64,000 bases of DNA from Janibacter indicus (GCF_900176385.1 NZ_FWXN01000004.1:247354-311353), one strand, 5' to 3'; counted from the stretch's first letter, positions 53,071 to 61,555 are shown. Made by a program: numbers and translations. Notes: a model not told the origin generated them from the letters alone.

Positions 53071-53647
53071 CCTCTCGGGCCGTGCGCCGGGCGCGGATCA
53101 GACCCGGGTAGGCCGCGTGCACCCCCTTCGCGACGACGGCGGCGATGACGGCCTTGGCGAGGTCACCCGGGACGAAGGGGGCCGCCGCCACGAGCGCGGC
53201 GCCCACGGACAGGTCGGCGCGAAGGACCATGCCGACGACGCCGAGGAGGTTGAGCAGGAGGACGCCACCGAGGACGTTGATGCCGATGCCGACGGCGGTG
53301 CGGTAGGGCGTGCCCATCGCCTGGGTCATCGCCCCGATCGCCCAGGCCGCGATCGGCCAGCCGATCAGGTAGCCGACGCTCGGCCCGGCGAAGACGCCCA
53401 GGCCGCCGCGGCCGCCGGCGAGCAGCGGCAGGCCGAGCGCGACGAGTGCGAGCAGGACGAGGACGGCCAGGACGCCGCGGCGGGCACCGAGGATCGCGCC
53501 GGCGAGCATGATGCCCAGCGACTGAGCGGTGATCGGGACGGCATTGCCGAAGGGGGCGATCGCCGGGACCAGCCCGAGGACGGCGATGATGCCGGCGAAG
53601 ACGGCGACCTGCGCCAGGTCATGGCCGGTGGAGCGCTGGGTGGACAC
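53057..53647 (-). CDS. bioY: Biotin-specific ECF substrate-binding protein BioY
   Basis: A 196-residue membrane protein, first gene of the operon. BioY signatures are ITAQSLGIMLAGAILGARRG, LPLLAGGRGGLGVFAGPSVGYLIGWPIAAW and FVPGDLAKAVIAAVVA, with about six hydrophobic segments. GTG 53647 is used because GAGAGG precedes it and the earlier residues are not family-like. A BioQ-like operator lies 57 bases upstream. It binds biotin and works with BioM and BioN. Confidence 0.94.
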   Translation of the reverse strand: MSTQRSTGHDLAQVAVFAGIIAVLGLVPAIAPFGNAVPITAQSLGIMLAGAILGARRGVLAVLVLLALVALGLPLLAGGRGGLGVFAGPSVGYLIGWPIAAWAIGAMTQAMGTPYRTAVGIGINVLGGVLLLNLLGVVGMVLRADLSVGAALVAAAPFVPGDLAKAVIAAVVAKGVHAAYPGLIRARRTAREDALV

Positions 53648-53661
53648 GGTGGGCCTCTCGG

Positions 53662-53716
53662 TCGGGGTTCGGCGCCGATCATGGCACGGTTCGGGACCGG
53701 ATTCGAACACCGTTCA
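53662..53716 (-). promoter_or_regulatory. bioY promoter with BioQ-like operator
   Basis: On the minus strand 53704-53716 reads TGAAC-GGT-GTTCG, close to the corynebacterial BioQ box TGAAC-N3-GTTAC. A -35-like TTCGAA overlaps its end and CATGAT lies 18 bases further on as a -10 box. A TetR-type BioQ bound here would shut the operon when biotin is ample. No bioQ gene is in the window. Confidence 0.5.
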
Positions 53717-53842
53717 GCACGCGGATCGGGCTGGCCTGTGGATTCTCGAGATGCGGATCGCGCTCAATTCAGTACCGTCGTGGGCCAGTGGACCGGGGAG
53801 GTCCGCGAGGACGACGCCACACGACGAAGGGGGGATCCGCCG

Positions 53843-55072
53843 ATGGATGCTGTCAAGACGGTCGAGACAGAGGTCCGCGAGCTCATCCGCCGCTCCGGGC
53901 TCGACCCTGTCCGCGAGACCGCCGAGGTCGCCGACCTCGTGCGCGCCGCCGTGTCCGACTACGACGAGCGCAGCACCCACGGCGGGCTGCCGATGCTCGG
54001 CAATGTCGAGGCCGCGGTCAAGTCCGTGCTCGACACCGTCGCCGGCTTCGGGCCCCTCCAGCGCTTCTTCGACGACCCGCAGGTCGAGGAGATCTGGATC
54101 AACAGCCCGAGCCAGGTCTTCGTCGCCCGCAACGGCGTCGCCGAGCTGACCTCGACCGTGCTCACCGCTGACGAGGTCCGCGACCTCGTCGAAAAGATGC
54201 TCAAGTCCTCGGGGCGACGCATCGACCTGTCGTCCCCCTTCGTCGACGCGACCCTGCCCGACGGCAGCCGGCTGCACGTCGTCATCCCCGACATCACCCG
54301 GGAGCACTGGGTCGTCAACATCCGCAAGTTCGTCGTCAAGGCCGACCACCTCGACGACCTCGTGCGGTTGGGCACGCTGACCAAGGAGGCGGCGACCTTC
54401 CTCCAGGCCGCCGTCGCGTCGGGGCTCAACGTCCTCGTCGCCGGCGGCACCCAGGCCGGCAAGACGACCCTGCTCAACTGCCTGTCGGCGGCGATCCAGC
54501 CACGGGAGCGGGTCGTGACCTGCGAGGAGGTCTTCGAGCTGAAGATCCCGCTGAGAGATGTCGTGTCGATGCAGTGCCGCCAGTCCAACCTCGAGGGACT
54601 GGGCGAGGTGCCGCTGCGGCGCCTGGTCAAGGAGGCGCTGCGCATGCGCCCGTCGCGGATCATCGTCGGCGAGGTGCGGCAGGCCGAGAGCCTCGACCTG
54701 CTCATCGCGCTCAACTCCGGGCTGCCGGGCATGTGCACGATCCACGCCAACTCGGCCCGCGAGGCGGTGACCAAGATGTGCACCCTCCCGCTGCTCGCCG
54801 GCGAAAACGTCGGCTCGCGCTTCGTCGTGCCGACGGTCGCCGGGTCGATCGACATCGTCGTGCACGCCGCGCTCGAGTCCGACGGCGTGCGCCGGGTGCG
54901 CGAGATCGTCGCGCTGCCCGGCCGGATCGAAAACGACGTCGTCGAGATCAGCGACATCTTCACCACCCGCGACGGTCGGCTCGTGCGCGCCGACGGCTAC
55001 CCGCCGCACCGCGACCGCTTCCAGCGGGCCGGTTACGACGTCGCCGCCATCCTCGGGGGTGGGTCGCCGTGA
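53843..55072 (+). CDS. cpaF: Tad pilus secretion ATPase CpaF/TadA
   Basis: A 409-residue type II/IV secretion ATPase. An N-terminal helical domain leads into FGPLQRFFDDPQVEEIWINSPSQVFVARNG. Walker A is VLVAGGTQAGKTTLLNCL, the Asp box follows (VVTCEEVFELKI), then MRPSRIIVGEVRQAESLDLLIALNSG and the His box GMCTIHANSAREA. ATG 53843 fits the family start. It drives Tad (Flp) pilus assembly and is the first gene of a seven-gene operon with overlapping ends. Confidence 0.93.
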   Translation: MDAVKTVETEVRELIRRSGLDPVRETAEVADLVRAAVSDYDERSTHGGLPMLGNVEAAVKSVLDTVAGFGPLQRFFDDPQVEEIWINSPSQVFVARNGVAELTSTVLTADEVRDLVEKMLKSSGRRIDLSSPFVDATLPDGSRLHVVIPDITREHWVVNIRKFVVKADHLDDLVRLGTLTKEAATFLQAAVASGLNVLVAGGTQAGKTTLLNCLSAAIQPRERVVTCEEVFELKIPLRDVVSMQCRQSNLEGLGEVPLRRLVKEALRMRPSRIIVGEVRQAESLDLLIALNSGLPGMCTIHANSAREAVTKMCTLPLLAGENVGSRFVVPTVAGSIDIVVHAALESDGVRRVREIVALPGRIENDVVEISDIFTTRDGRLVRADGYPPHRDRFQRAGYDVAAILGGGSP

Positions 55073-55935
55073 CCGGCGTGCTCGTGGGGGCCATCCTCGG
55101 GGCCGGGGTCTTCCTCATCTGGTGGTCCTGCTGGCCTCGTGAGGAGCGCCAGCGGGTCCAGCGGGAGAGTCGGGTCATGCGTGGGCTCGCCGACGACCTC
55201 GCCCAGGCCGGCTACCGCGGCATCGGGCCCCGACTACTCCTCGCCGCGTGCGGCATCGCCTTCCTGCTGATCTTCCTCACGGTCACCGCGCTCACCGGGG
55301 TGCCGGCGATTGCCCTGTGCTTCGCCGTCATGGCCGGCTGGGTGCCGGTCGCCGTCGTGCGGGTGCGGGCCCGCTCCCGCCGGGCGCACCTGCGGGACCT
55401 GTGGCCCGACGCCGTCGACAACGTCACCTCCGCCGTGCGCGCCGGCCTGGCACTGCCGGAGGCCCTCGCCCAGCTGTCGGTCCGTGGGCCCGAGGAGCTG
55501 CGGCCCGCCTTTGCCGACTTCGCCAGCGACTACCGCACGACCGGCCGCTTCAACGACTGCCTCGACCGGCTCAAGGACCGCCTGGCCGACCCCGTCGGCG
55601 ACCGGCTCGTCGAGTCGCTGCGCATCGCCCGCGAGGTCGGTGGGTCCGACCTCGGCTCGCTCCTGCGGACCCTGTCGACCTTCCTGCGCGAGGACGCGCG
55701 CACCCGCAGCGAGCTCGAGACCCGCCAGTCGTGGACGGTCAACGCCGCCCGGCTCGCCGTCGCCGCGCCGTGGATCGTGCTCGCGCTGCTGTCGACCCGC
55801 CCCGAGTCCGTGCAGGCCTACAACACCTCGACCGGGGTGCTCGTCCTCGCCGTCGGGGCGGTGTCCACCGTGGTGGCCTACCGGATCATGGTGCGCATCG
55901 GTCGGCTGCCCGAGGAAGAGCGGGTGCTGCGATGA
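55069..55935 (+). CDS. tadB: Tad pilus inner membrane protein TadB
   Basis: A 288-residue type II secretion F-domain protein. An N-terminal helix is followed by two more near residues 60-95, the cytoplasmic F domain (LPEALAQLSVRGPEELRPAF, VGDRLVESLRIAREVGGSDLGSLLRTLSTFLRED) and two C-terminal helices. It forms the platform with TadC. GTG 55069 overlaps the cpaF stop (GTGA). Confidence 0.88.
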   Translation: MTGVLVGAILGAGVFLIWWSCWPREERQRVQRESRVMRGLADDLAQAGYRGIGPRLLLAACGIAFLLIFLTVTALTGVPAIALCFAVMAGWVPVAVVRVRARSRRAHLRDLWPDAVDNVTSAVRAGLALPEALAQLSVRGPEELRPAFADFASDYRTTGRFNDCLDRLKDRLADPVGDRLVESLRIAREVGGSDLGSLLRTLSTFLREDARTRSELETRQSWTVNAARLAVAAPWIVLALLSTRPESVQAYNTSTGVLVLAVGAVSTVVAYRIMVRIGRLPEEERVLR

Positions 55936-56885
55936 CCGACCTGCTCCACGACATCGGCCTCGGTCGCAGCGGCGCCTTGCTCGGGCTGCTGCTCGCCCTG
56001 GGCGCCCTCCTCGTCTGGCAGGGGCTGCCGAGACACCGTCAGGCGACCCTCGACGACCGGCTCGCGCCCTACCTGCGCGACACCCCCAAGCCCTCGCGGC
56101 TCCTCGCCGTCGAGGACGTCTCGCTCACCGCCGTGATCCCGACCGTCCTGCGCCCCGTCGTCAGCGACCTGGCCCGCCGCGTCGAGCAGGTGCTCGGCGG
56201 CACCTCGTCGGTGCGGCGGCGTCTGCTGAGGGCCGGGCGCGTGCCCGACACCGACCACTTCCGCGCCGAGCAGGTCGTCTACGGCTTCGCCGGGGCGGTC
56301 GCGGGCGGGTTCCTCGGCATCGTCTACGTGACCGGGCAGGGGCGCTCACCCCTCTTCCTGCTCGTGCTCGTCGTCCTCGGCTTCGCCATCGGCGTCGTCG
56401 CGCGCGACTCGCTGCTCAGCCGTGAGGCCGACCGGCGTGAGGCCCGAATGCTCGCCGAGTTCCCCACCGTCGCCGAGCTGCTCGCGCTCGCGGTGGGTGC
56501 AGGCGAAGGCGCTGCCGGTGCGCTCGAGCGGGTCGTGCGGCTGTCCGACGGCGAGCTGTCCGACGAGCTCGGTCGCTGCCTCGCCGACGCCCGCGCCGGG
56601 GCCAGCCTGCCGGCCGCCCTGCAGGGGCTGGCCGACCGCACCGGCCTGGCCTCGTTGGCCCGCTTCGTCGACGGCATCGTCGTCGCCGTCGAGCGCGGCA
56701 CCCCGCTGGCGGAGGTGCTGCGCGCCCAGGCGCAGGACGTCCGCGAGGAGGGGCGTCGCCTGATCATGGAGGCCGGCGGCAAGAAGGAGATCGCGATGAT
56801 GGTCCCGGTCGTCTTCGGCGTGCTGCCCGTCACCATCCTCTTCGCCATGTTCCCGGGCCTCGGCTTCTTCCAGTTCCAGATGTGA
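55932..56885 (+). CDS. tadC: Tad pilus inner membrane protein TadC
   Basis: A 317-residue F-domain protein with an N-terminal helix, two central helices (FAGAVAGGFLGIVYV, LFLLVLVVLGFAIGVVA), the F domain (EFPTVAELLALAVGAGEGAAGALERVV, TPLAEVLRAQAQDVREEGRRLIMEAGGKKEI) and a last helix. The C-terminal KKEIAMMVPVVF is typical of TadC. It overlaps tadB by four bases. Confidence 0.9.
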   Translation: MTDLLHDIGLGRSGALLGLLLALGALLVWQGLPRHRQATLDDRLAPYLRDTPKPSRLLAVEDVSLTAVIPTVLRPVVSDLARRVEQVLGGTSSVRRRLLRAGRVPDTDHFRAEQVVYGFAGAVAGGFLGIVYVTGQGRSPLFLLVLVVLGFAIGVVARDSLLSREADRREARMLAEFPTVAELLALAVGAGEGAAGALERVVRLSDGELSDELGRCLADARAGASLPAALQGLADRTGLASLARFVDGIVVAVERGTPLAEVLRAQAQDVREEGRRLIMEAGGKKEIAMMVPVVFGVLPVTILFAMFPGLGFFQFQM

Positions 56886-56913
56886 CCGACCAGCACGCAC
56901 CAAGGAGAAAGAC

Positions 56914-57138
56914 ATGAACGAACAGCTCATCAAGGCGCACGTCCGCCTCACCGATGCCGTGCGGCGGGCCACTGCGCGCCTCGACGACGAGACCGGCGAC
57001 GTGCCCGGCTGGGTCCTCATCACCCTGATGACCGCGGCCCTCGTCACCGGTATCTGGGCCATCGCGGGGGAGCAGCTCAAGGGCATGTTCGAGCGCGCGA
57101 TCACCGGGGTCACCGGCCCCGACCAGGTCCACAATTGA
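56914..57138 (+). CDS. Flp-type pilin-like small protein
   Basis: A 74-residue protein with a strong AAGGAG site before the ATG. After a polar leader of about 30 residues comes DVPGWVLITLMTAALVTGIWAIAGEQLKGMFERAI, a prepilin-like hydrophobic helix. Processing probably falls near the Gly in DVPGW, but the usual Glu five residues after cleavage is missing. Position between tadC and tadE suggests it is the major pilin. Confidence 0.72.
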   Translation: MNEQLIKAHVRLTDAVRRATARLDDETGDVPGWVLITLMTAALVTGIWAIAGEQLKGMFERAITGVTGPDQVHN

Positions 57139-57530
57139 TCGGTGCCGCGAGGCTGCACGACGATCGTGGGTCGGCCGTCGCCGACTTCACGATGACCTCT
57201 GCGCTGCTGCTCTTCGTCTTCCTCGGGGTCTTCCAGCTCGGGCTGACGCTGCATGTGCGCAACACCCTCATCTCGTGCGCCTCGGAGGGGGCTCGCTATG
57301 GCGCACGTGAGGGGTCGACGCCCCAGGAGGGCGCCGGCCGGACCGAGGACCTCATCGGCCGCAGCCTGTCCGCCCGCTTCGCGGGTGACGTGACGGCGCG
57401 GGTCGACACCACGGCCGCGGGGGTCGACGTCGTCGTGGTCGACGTCAGCGCACCCCTGCCGGTCATCGGGCCCTTCGGTCCCGGCGGTGCGATGGACGTC
57501 ACCGGTCGAGCCTTCGCGGAGACCCAGTGA
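57135..57530 (+). CDS. tadE: TadE family minor pilin
   Basis: A 131-residue protein, DDRGSAVADFTMTSALLLFVFLGVFQLGLTLHVRN, with the TadE-like hydrophobic N-terminus and an extracellular tail. The start appears to be TTG 57135, which overlaps the pilin stop (TTGA); no in-frame ATG or GTG lies nearby. The glutamate typical after the glycine is replaced by Asp in this copy (VADF). Confidence 0.8.
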   Translation: MIGAARLHDDRGSAVADFTMTSALLLFVFLGVFQLGLTLHVRNTLISCASEGARYGAREGSTPQEGAGRTEDLIGRSLSARFAGDVTARVDTTAAGVDVVVVDVSAPLPVIGPFGPGGAMDVTGRAFAETQ

Positions 57531-57967
57531 GCGTCCGCGAGCGTCTGGCCGACGAAGGGGGGAGCGCCGTCATCGAGTTCGTCTGGCTGGCGATCCTGCT
57601 GCTCGTCCCGCTGATCTACCTCGTGCTGTGCCTGGCCCGGCTGCAGGCCGGCTCCTATGCCGTGACCCAGGCGGCTCGCGAGTCCGCGCGCGCCTTCGTC
57701 ACCGCCCGCGACGATGCCTCCGCCTCGGCGAGGTCGCAGGCTGCGGCCGACATCGCCTTCGAGGACCAGGGCTTCCCGGGCATGGGCGAGGTCGCCGTCG
57801 ACTGCACCGACTCGCCCTGCCTGACCCCCGGGGCGTCGGTGACCAGCCGCGCCGAGGTGAGCGTGCCGATGCCGCTCGTGCCCGCCTTCTTCCGTGAGGT
57901 GGTGCCGTTGGAGATCCCCGTCTCGGCGACCCAGACCGCGCCCGTGCCGAGGTACGAGGTGCGATGA
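57527..57967 (+). CDS. TadE-like pseudopilin
   Basis: A 146-residue protein with DEGGSAVIEFVWLAILLLVPLIYLVLCLARLQAG, a clear TadE/TadF-type start that keeps the G...E spacing. One disulfide pair is possible in its tail (VDCTDSPCLTPG). GTG 57527 overlaps the upstream stop. It is probably a minor pilin. Confidence 0.8.
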   Translation: MSVRERLADEGGSAVIEFVWLAILLLVPLIYLVLCLARLQAGSYAVTQAARESARAFVTARDDASASARSQAAADIAFEDQGFPGMGEVAVDCTDSPCLTPGASVTSRAEVSVPMPLVPAFFREVVPLEIPVSATQTAPVPRYEVR

Positions 57968-58440
57968 CCTCCCTTCGCGCTCGTGCCGTGGCCCGCTGTC
58001 GTGACGACAGCGGACAGCTGACCCTGCTCATCACCGGCCTGACCGTCGTCGTGCTGACGCTGATCATCGGGGCTCTGGCAGTCACCTCGGTGCAGATCTC
58101 GCGGATGCGTCTGCTCGACGCCGCCGACTCCGCGGCCCTCGACGCGACGGACGACAGCGCCAAGCTCGTCTACGACCGCGGTCTGGGCACGGACCTGCCG
58201 CTCGACGACGCGACCGTGCAGGCCAGCGCGGCCGACCACCTCGCCGGGCGCTCCCGGCCCCACGGCCTGGAGAGCTGGAAGGTCGCGAGCGGGACCGGCA
58301 GCCCCGACGGCCGGACAGCGGTGGTGCGCCTGTCCGGCGAGGCGGACCTGCCGCTCATCGGGGGACTGCTGCGGACCATGGGCGGCTCGGTCACCGTGAC
58401 CGTCGAGTCCCGGGCCCGGGCCGGCGTGACACCCGGGTAG
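57964..58440 (+). CDS. TadG/Rv3654c-like pilus-associated protein
   Basis: A 158-residue protein with DDSGQLTLLITGLTVVVLTLIIGALAVTSVQISRMRLLDAADSAALDATD, the Tad-like helix and the ADSAALDA motif usual at the start of TadG proteins. It lacks the long von Willebrand region, so it is the short actinobacterial form. It ends the Tad operon and is convergent with the hydrolase gene. Confidence 0.78.
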   Translation: MTSLRARAVARCRDDSGQLTLLITGLTVVVLTLIIGALAVTSVQISRMRLLDAADSAALDATDDSAKLVYDRGLGTDLPLDDATVQASAADHLAGRSRPHGLESWKVASGTGSPDGRTAVVRLSGEADLPLIGGLLRTMGGSVTVTVESRARAGVTPG

Positions 58441-58449
58441 CCGGGCGGG

Positions 58450-59256
58450 TCAGGGAGCCTGCGTGTCGGGGTGGGTTCGGCGTGCCCAGTCGGCAACGGC
58501 GGCCCCGACGATCGCGGGCTGCTCGAGGTGGACGTTGTGCCCGGCCGCGTCGACGACGAGTGCGCTCGCACGCGGGTAGTGGGGGAGCAGCCGCAGCTGG
58601 TCCTCGTAGCCGACGACGTGGTCCTGCCGTCCGGCCACGACGAGTGTCGGCCCCCGAAAGGTGGGGCCGCGCTCCTCGGGGACGGTGCCGAGCGCGTAGT
58701 CGGCGGCCAGCCGTTGCATCGCGGCCGGGTCGGCTGCGCGCACGCCCGGCAGCGCCCAGCGCTCGAAGGCAGCCCACGAGTCACGGGTCTGCCGCACCGC
58801 CATGCCGGTGAACTCGTCACGGTCCGCATCCGTCAGCTCGGCGAGGAGCTCCTCGTCGCGGTCGACGACGGTGCGCTCGGGCCGGGTGCGGCGGGAGGCG
58901 TCGGGGTCGACTACGGGTGCGATGAGGGCCAGTCCGAGGACCTGGTCGCCGAACTGGGCCACGAGGTGCCGGGCGAGCAGTCCGCCGAGGGAGTTGGCGA
59001 CGAGCGCGAAGGGGGCCGAGCCGACCAGTGCGGAGGTGGTCTCGGTGAGCCACTGCGCGAGGTGGGGCAGGCCCCCTTCGCCGGTCAGGGCCGGGGTGCT
59101 GCCGAAGCCGGGCAGGTCGAGGTAGGTGCGCTCCCACGCGCCGCCCTCGGCCAGGGAGTCGTCCAGGGCGAGGAGCAGGCGGTGGTCGACGCCGTTGCCG
59201 TGGACGGCGATGAGCGGGACGCTGGCTCCGTGGCGCACAACGTGTGGGTGGGTCAT
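58450..59256 (-). CDS. Alpha/beta hydrolase
   Basis: A 268-residue alpha/beta hydrolase. The nucleophile elbow reads VANSLGGLLARH (Ser), the acid is in VAGRQDHVVGYEDQ and the His in DAAGHNVHLEQP, giving a full triad. The N-terminal VPLIAVHGNGVDHRLLLAL includes the oxyanion HGNG. The ATG at 59256 follows a TTGGCT box by 6 bases. Substrate is unknown; esters or lactones are typical. Confidence 0.85.
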   Translation of the reverse strand: MTHPHVVRHGASVPLIAVHGNGVDHRLLLALDDSLAEGGAWERTYLDLPGFGSTPALTGEGGLPHLAQWLTETTSALVGSAPFALVANSLGGLLARHLVAQFGDQVLGLALIAPVVDPDASRRTRPERTVVDRDEELLAELTDADRDEFTGMAVRQTRDSWAAFERWALPGVRAADPAAMQRLAADYALGTVPEERGPTFRGPTLVVAGRQDHVVGYEDQLRLLPHYPRASALVVDAAGHNVHLEQPAIVGAAVADWARRTHPDTQAP

Positions 59257-59405
59257 GCGAGCAGCCAAGCACAGGGCCGACGGCCCGTCTTGCTCGGCGA
59301 CGGTGGTGCGGGCGACGTTTCCGGGATGCGCACTCGGCGCCCGCGTGATGAAGTCGGGTGGGGACTGTTTCGCGACGTCTGTCGCGGCCGACCGAGAGGA
59401 CATCT

Positions 59406-60008
59406 ATGCGCCCGACACTGACGCGATCCACGCAAGCGGTGGCCTGTGCCGCAGCGCTGCTCGTCCTCACTGCGTGCGGTGGCGACGCTGACGGTGAGAG
59501 GGTGAGTACCACGAGCTCAGTGGCCAGCTCGTCCTCCTCGAAGCCGGCGTACGACGACGAGTACGCCTACTCCGAGGCGAAGAAGAGCAACGAAGCGCTG
59601 CTCTCTCATGACTCGAACAAGCCACTGCCGGAGGACGTTGAGTGGGCCACGGCGAACTACATCAAGACGTACAACGAAGCTCTCGATGCGATCCAGGAAG
59701 CCGGAGCGAAACAGCGAGGCAACGTGTCTGTTCAAGCAACACATCTTGCAGAATCCAAGCCGGCGGCCCCAGGGGGATGGGACCTATCGATGTACCAGTG
59801 CAGCACCTCCACGGTGCGCCTGTACAAGGGAGGCAAGGATGTCACTGCCCACCCCTTGGATCCCAGCAAGCCCCTGCCGAAAGGGTCACGGAAGAATGTT
59901 CACCTGTTGAACTTCACCACCCCCGATGACGGCAAGACGTGGCAGCTCGACAAGGCCCAGATCCTCAGTGGCAAGGACGCGAAAAACTCCCCGTGCGAAG
60001 TCAGCTAG
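59406..60008 (+). CDS. Putative lipoprotein, first of a tandem pair
   Basis: A 200-residue lipoprotein: MRPTLTRSTQAVACAAALLVLTACGG with lipobox Cys near residue 24. A Ser-rich linker and an acidic tyrosine motif (YDDEYAYSEA) follow, then APGGWDLSMYQCSTSTVRLYKGGKDVTAHPLDP and NVHLLNFTTPDDGKTWQLD. A GAGAGG site precedes the ATG. No known family is recognised. It is a paralogue of the next gene, and its codon use is noticeably less GC-rich than the core genes. Confidence 0.75.
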   Translation: MRPTLTRSTQAVACAAALLVLTACGGDADGERVSTTSSVASSSSSKPAYDDEYAYSEAKKSNEALLSHDSNKPLPEDVEWATANYIKTYNEALDAIQEAGAKQRGNVSVQATHLAESKPAAPGGWDLSMYQCSTSTVRLYKGGKDVTAHPLDPSKPLPKGSRKNVHLLNFTTPDDGKTWQLDKAQILSGKDAKNSPCEVS

Positions 60009-60062
60009 TGGGGAGAGGAACTACTACTCCGTGAGTTTTCGAAGCCGACCGAGAGGACATCC

Positions 60063-60653
60063 ATGCGCCCGACGCTGACCCGATCCACCCAGGCCATGGC
60101 CTGTGCCGCCGCGCTCCTGACCCTCGCGGCCTGCGGCGGAGACGCCGACGGCGAGAAGACGAGCGCGTCGAGTAGTTCGACGTCGTCGGAGCCGACGTAC
60201 GACGACGACTACGCCTACGCCGAGGCCAAGAAGATCGCTCCGATGATGCGCAAGATCGCCGCCGGCAAGCCCCTGCCTAAGGATACTGAGTGGGCGACGG
60301 CCTCCTACATCAAGGCTTACAACGACCAAGTCGCTTCCCTTAAGAAGAAGGGCATCACGGAGAAGGGCTCCGTGACGATCGACTCGATGCATCAGGACGC
60401 ATCGAACCCGGACGCTCCCGGCGGCTGGGATATGACCATGTACGAGTGCAGCACCTCCACCGTCCGCTACTACAAGGACGGCAAGGACGTGACCGGCACT
60501 CCCGGGGACTCGAACACGCGGCTCCCAAAGGGGCCCCATGAGAACGTCCACCTGCTGAGTTTCACCACCTCGGACGACGGCAAGACCTGGCAGCTCGACG
60601 AAGTTCAGCAACTGCTGGGCAACGACGCAAGGCAGTCGCCATGCGCAAAGTGA
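60063..60653 (+). CDS. Putative lipoprotein, second of a tandem pair
   Basis: A 196-residue paralogue of the preceding gene, with an almost identical signal peptide (MRPTLTRSTQAMACAAALLTLAACGG) and shared blocks APGGWDMTMYECSTSTVRYYKDGKDVT and NVHLLSFTTSDDGKTWQLDE. The central helix differs (KIAPMMRKIAAGKPLP). The upstream 30 bases are also duplicated, so the unit copied includes the ribosome site. Its end overlaps the next gene by 13 bases. Function unknown. Confidence 0.75.
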   Translation: MRPTLTRSTQAMACAAALLTLAACGGDADGEKTSASSSSTSSEPTYDDDYAYAEAKKIAPMMRKIAAGKPLPKDTEWATASYIKAYNDQVASLKKKGITEKGSVTIDSMHQDASNPDAPGGWDMTMYECSTSTVRYYKDGKDVTGTPGDSNTRLPKGPHENVHLLSFTTSDDGKTWQLDEVQQLLGNDARQSPCAK

Positions 60654-61555
60654 CCGTGCTCGGATCGGCCGCAGCCTTCACGCTCACCGTGGCTCTGCCC
60701 GCATTGGCGGTCCTCCCCACCGATGTCATCGTCAGCCCAGCGGGCAAAGGAGTCGTCGAATTTGGCGCTGATGACGAGTGGGGTGGTGGAGGCGGCGGTG
60801 ACGGGGGCGGCGGTGACGGAGGCGGCGGTGACGGAGGCGGCGGTGACGGAGGCGGCGGTGACGGGGGCGGAGCGCCAGCCGCCGATCCCGCAGCGAGGCC
60901 GGTGGCTGCATCTCCGTCCCGGCCACTGACTGCTGAGGAAGAGTCTCGTATTGCTGCGGGCCTCGGAGCGTGCGTCGGCGCGAAGATTGTCTCTGGAACT
61001 GCTGTGTCTGGATGTTTTGGGTCGGTACCGGAGGTTTCCGTGGTTCCGGCTGGCCAGCCTGCTCGTCCGCGGGTGTCGGTGGCTTCTGTCCGTCAGGAGG
61101 CCGTGGACCAGATCGCTTTGACGAAGCCTGATCTACAGGCCTCGCCGTGCCTCTCAGATGCCGATTCGTGTCGGGGCACGGTGGGTGTGCCGGTGTGGTT
61201 GTGGGTTGGTGAGGGAGACGGTGGTTTGCCGAGCGAGTCGGCATCGGCGACGGCTGGGCGTTTCTCGATTCAGGCGACGGCGAAGGTGTCGCAGGTGAAG
61301 TGGTCGCTGGGTGATGGTCAGACCACGGTGTGTTCGGGCACGGGTACGAAGTATGACGAGGCTGCGCATGGGTGGTCTGCTCCGGAGTGCGGGTTCGAGC
61401 ACGGGTGGAAGAAGGCGGGGACGTACACGTTGACGGCGACGTACGTCTGGGACATCTCGTGGAGCGGTGACCAGACGGGGAGCGCGACGCAGCTCATGTC
61501 CTCGACCCAGCAGGTCACTGTGGGTGAGCTGCAGAGCGTGGTCAGCAAGAACTAG
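60641..61555 (+). CDS. Secreted protein with Gly-Asp repeat and PKD-like domain
   Basis: A 304-residue exported protein. A signal peptide (MRKVTVLGSAAAFTLTVALPALA) is followed by five GGGGD repeats (about residues 50-76), a conserved middle with cysteines (GLGACVGAKIVSG ... SGCFGS; PCLSDADSCRG) and a C-terminal PKD-like beta domain (VKWSLGDGQTTVCSGTG, then KAGTYTLTATYVWDISWSG). The last part is common before SAF/ParA/CpaF genes on actinobacterial elements, which fits the next genes here. Role unknown; perhaps surface-exposed. Confidence 0.7.
   Translation: MRKVTVLGSAAAFTLTVALPALAVLPTDVIVSPAGKGVVEFGADDEWGGGGGGDGGGGDGGGGDGGGGDGGGGDGGGAPAADPAARPVAASPSRPLTAEEESRIAAGLGACVGAKIVSGTAVSGCFGSVPEVSVVPAGQPARPRVSVASVRQEAVDQIALTKPDLQASPCLSDADSCRGTVGVPVWLWVGEGDGGLPSESASATAGRFSIQATAKVSQVKWSLGDGQTTVCSGTGTKYDEAAHGWSAPECGFEHGWKKAGTYTLTATYVWDISWSGDQTGSATQLMSSTQQVTVGELQSVVSKN
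60791..60865 (+). repeat. Five tandem 15-base repeats
   Basis: Five near-identical units of GGCGGCGGTGACGGA (last base G or A) from 60791 to 60865 encode the GGGGD repeats. Such units expand and contract easily by slippage. Confidence 0.9.

Noticed and set aside
53695..53720. A LexA box near bioY.
   Set aside because: The arms CGAAC/GTTCA are separated by three bases, not four, and fit the BioQ pattern better.
60791..60865. A short CRISPR-like array.
   Set aside because: The units are tandem without spacers and lie in frame inside a coding sequence.
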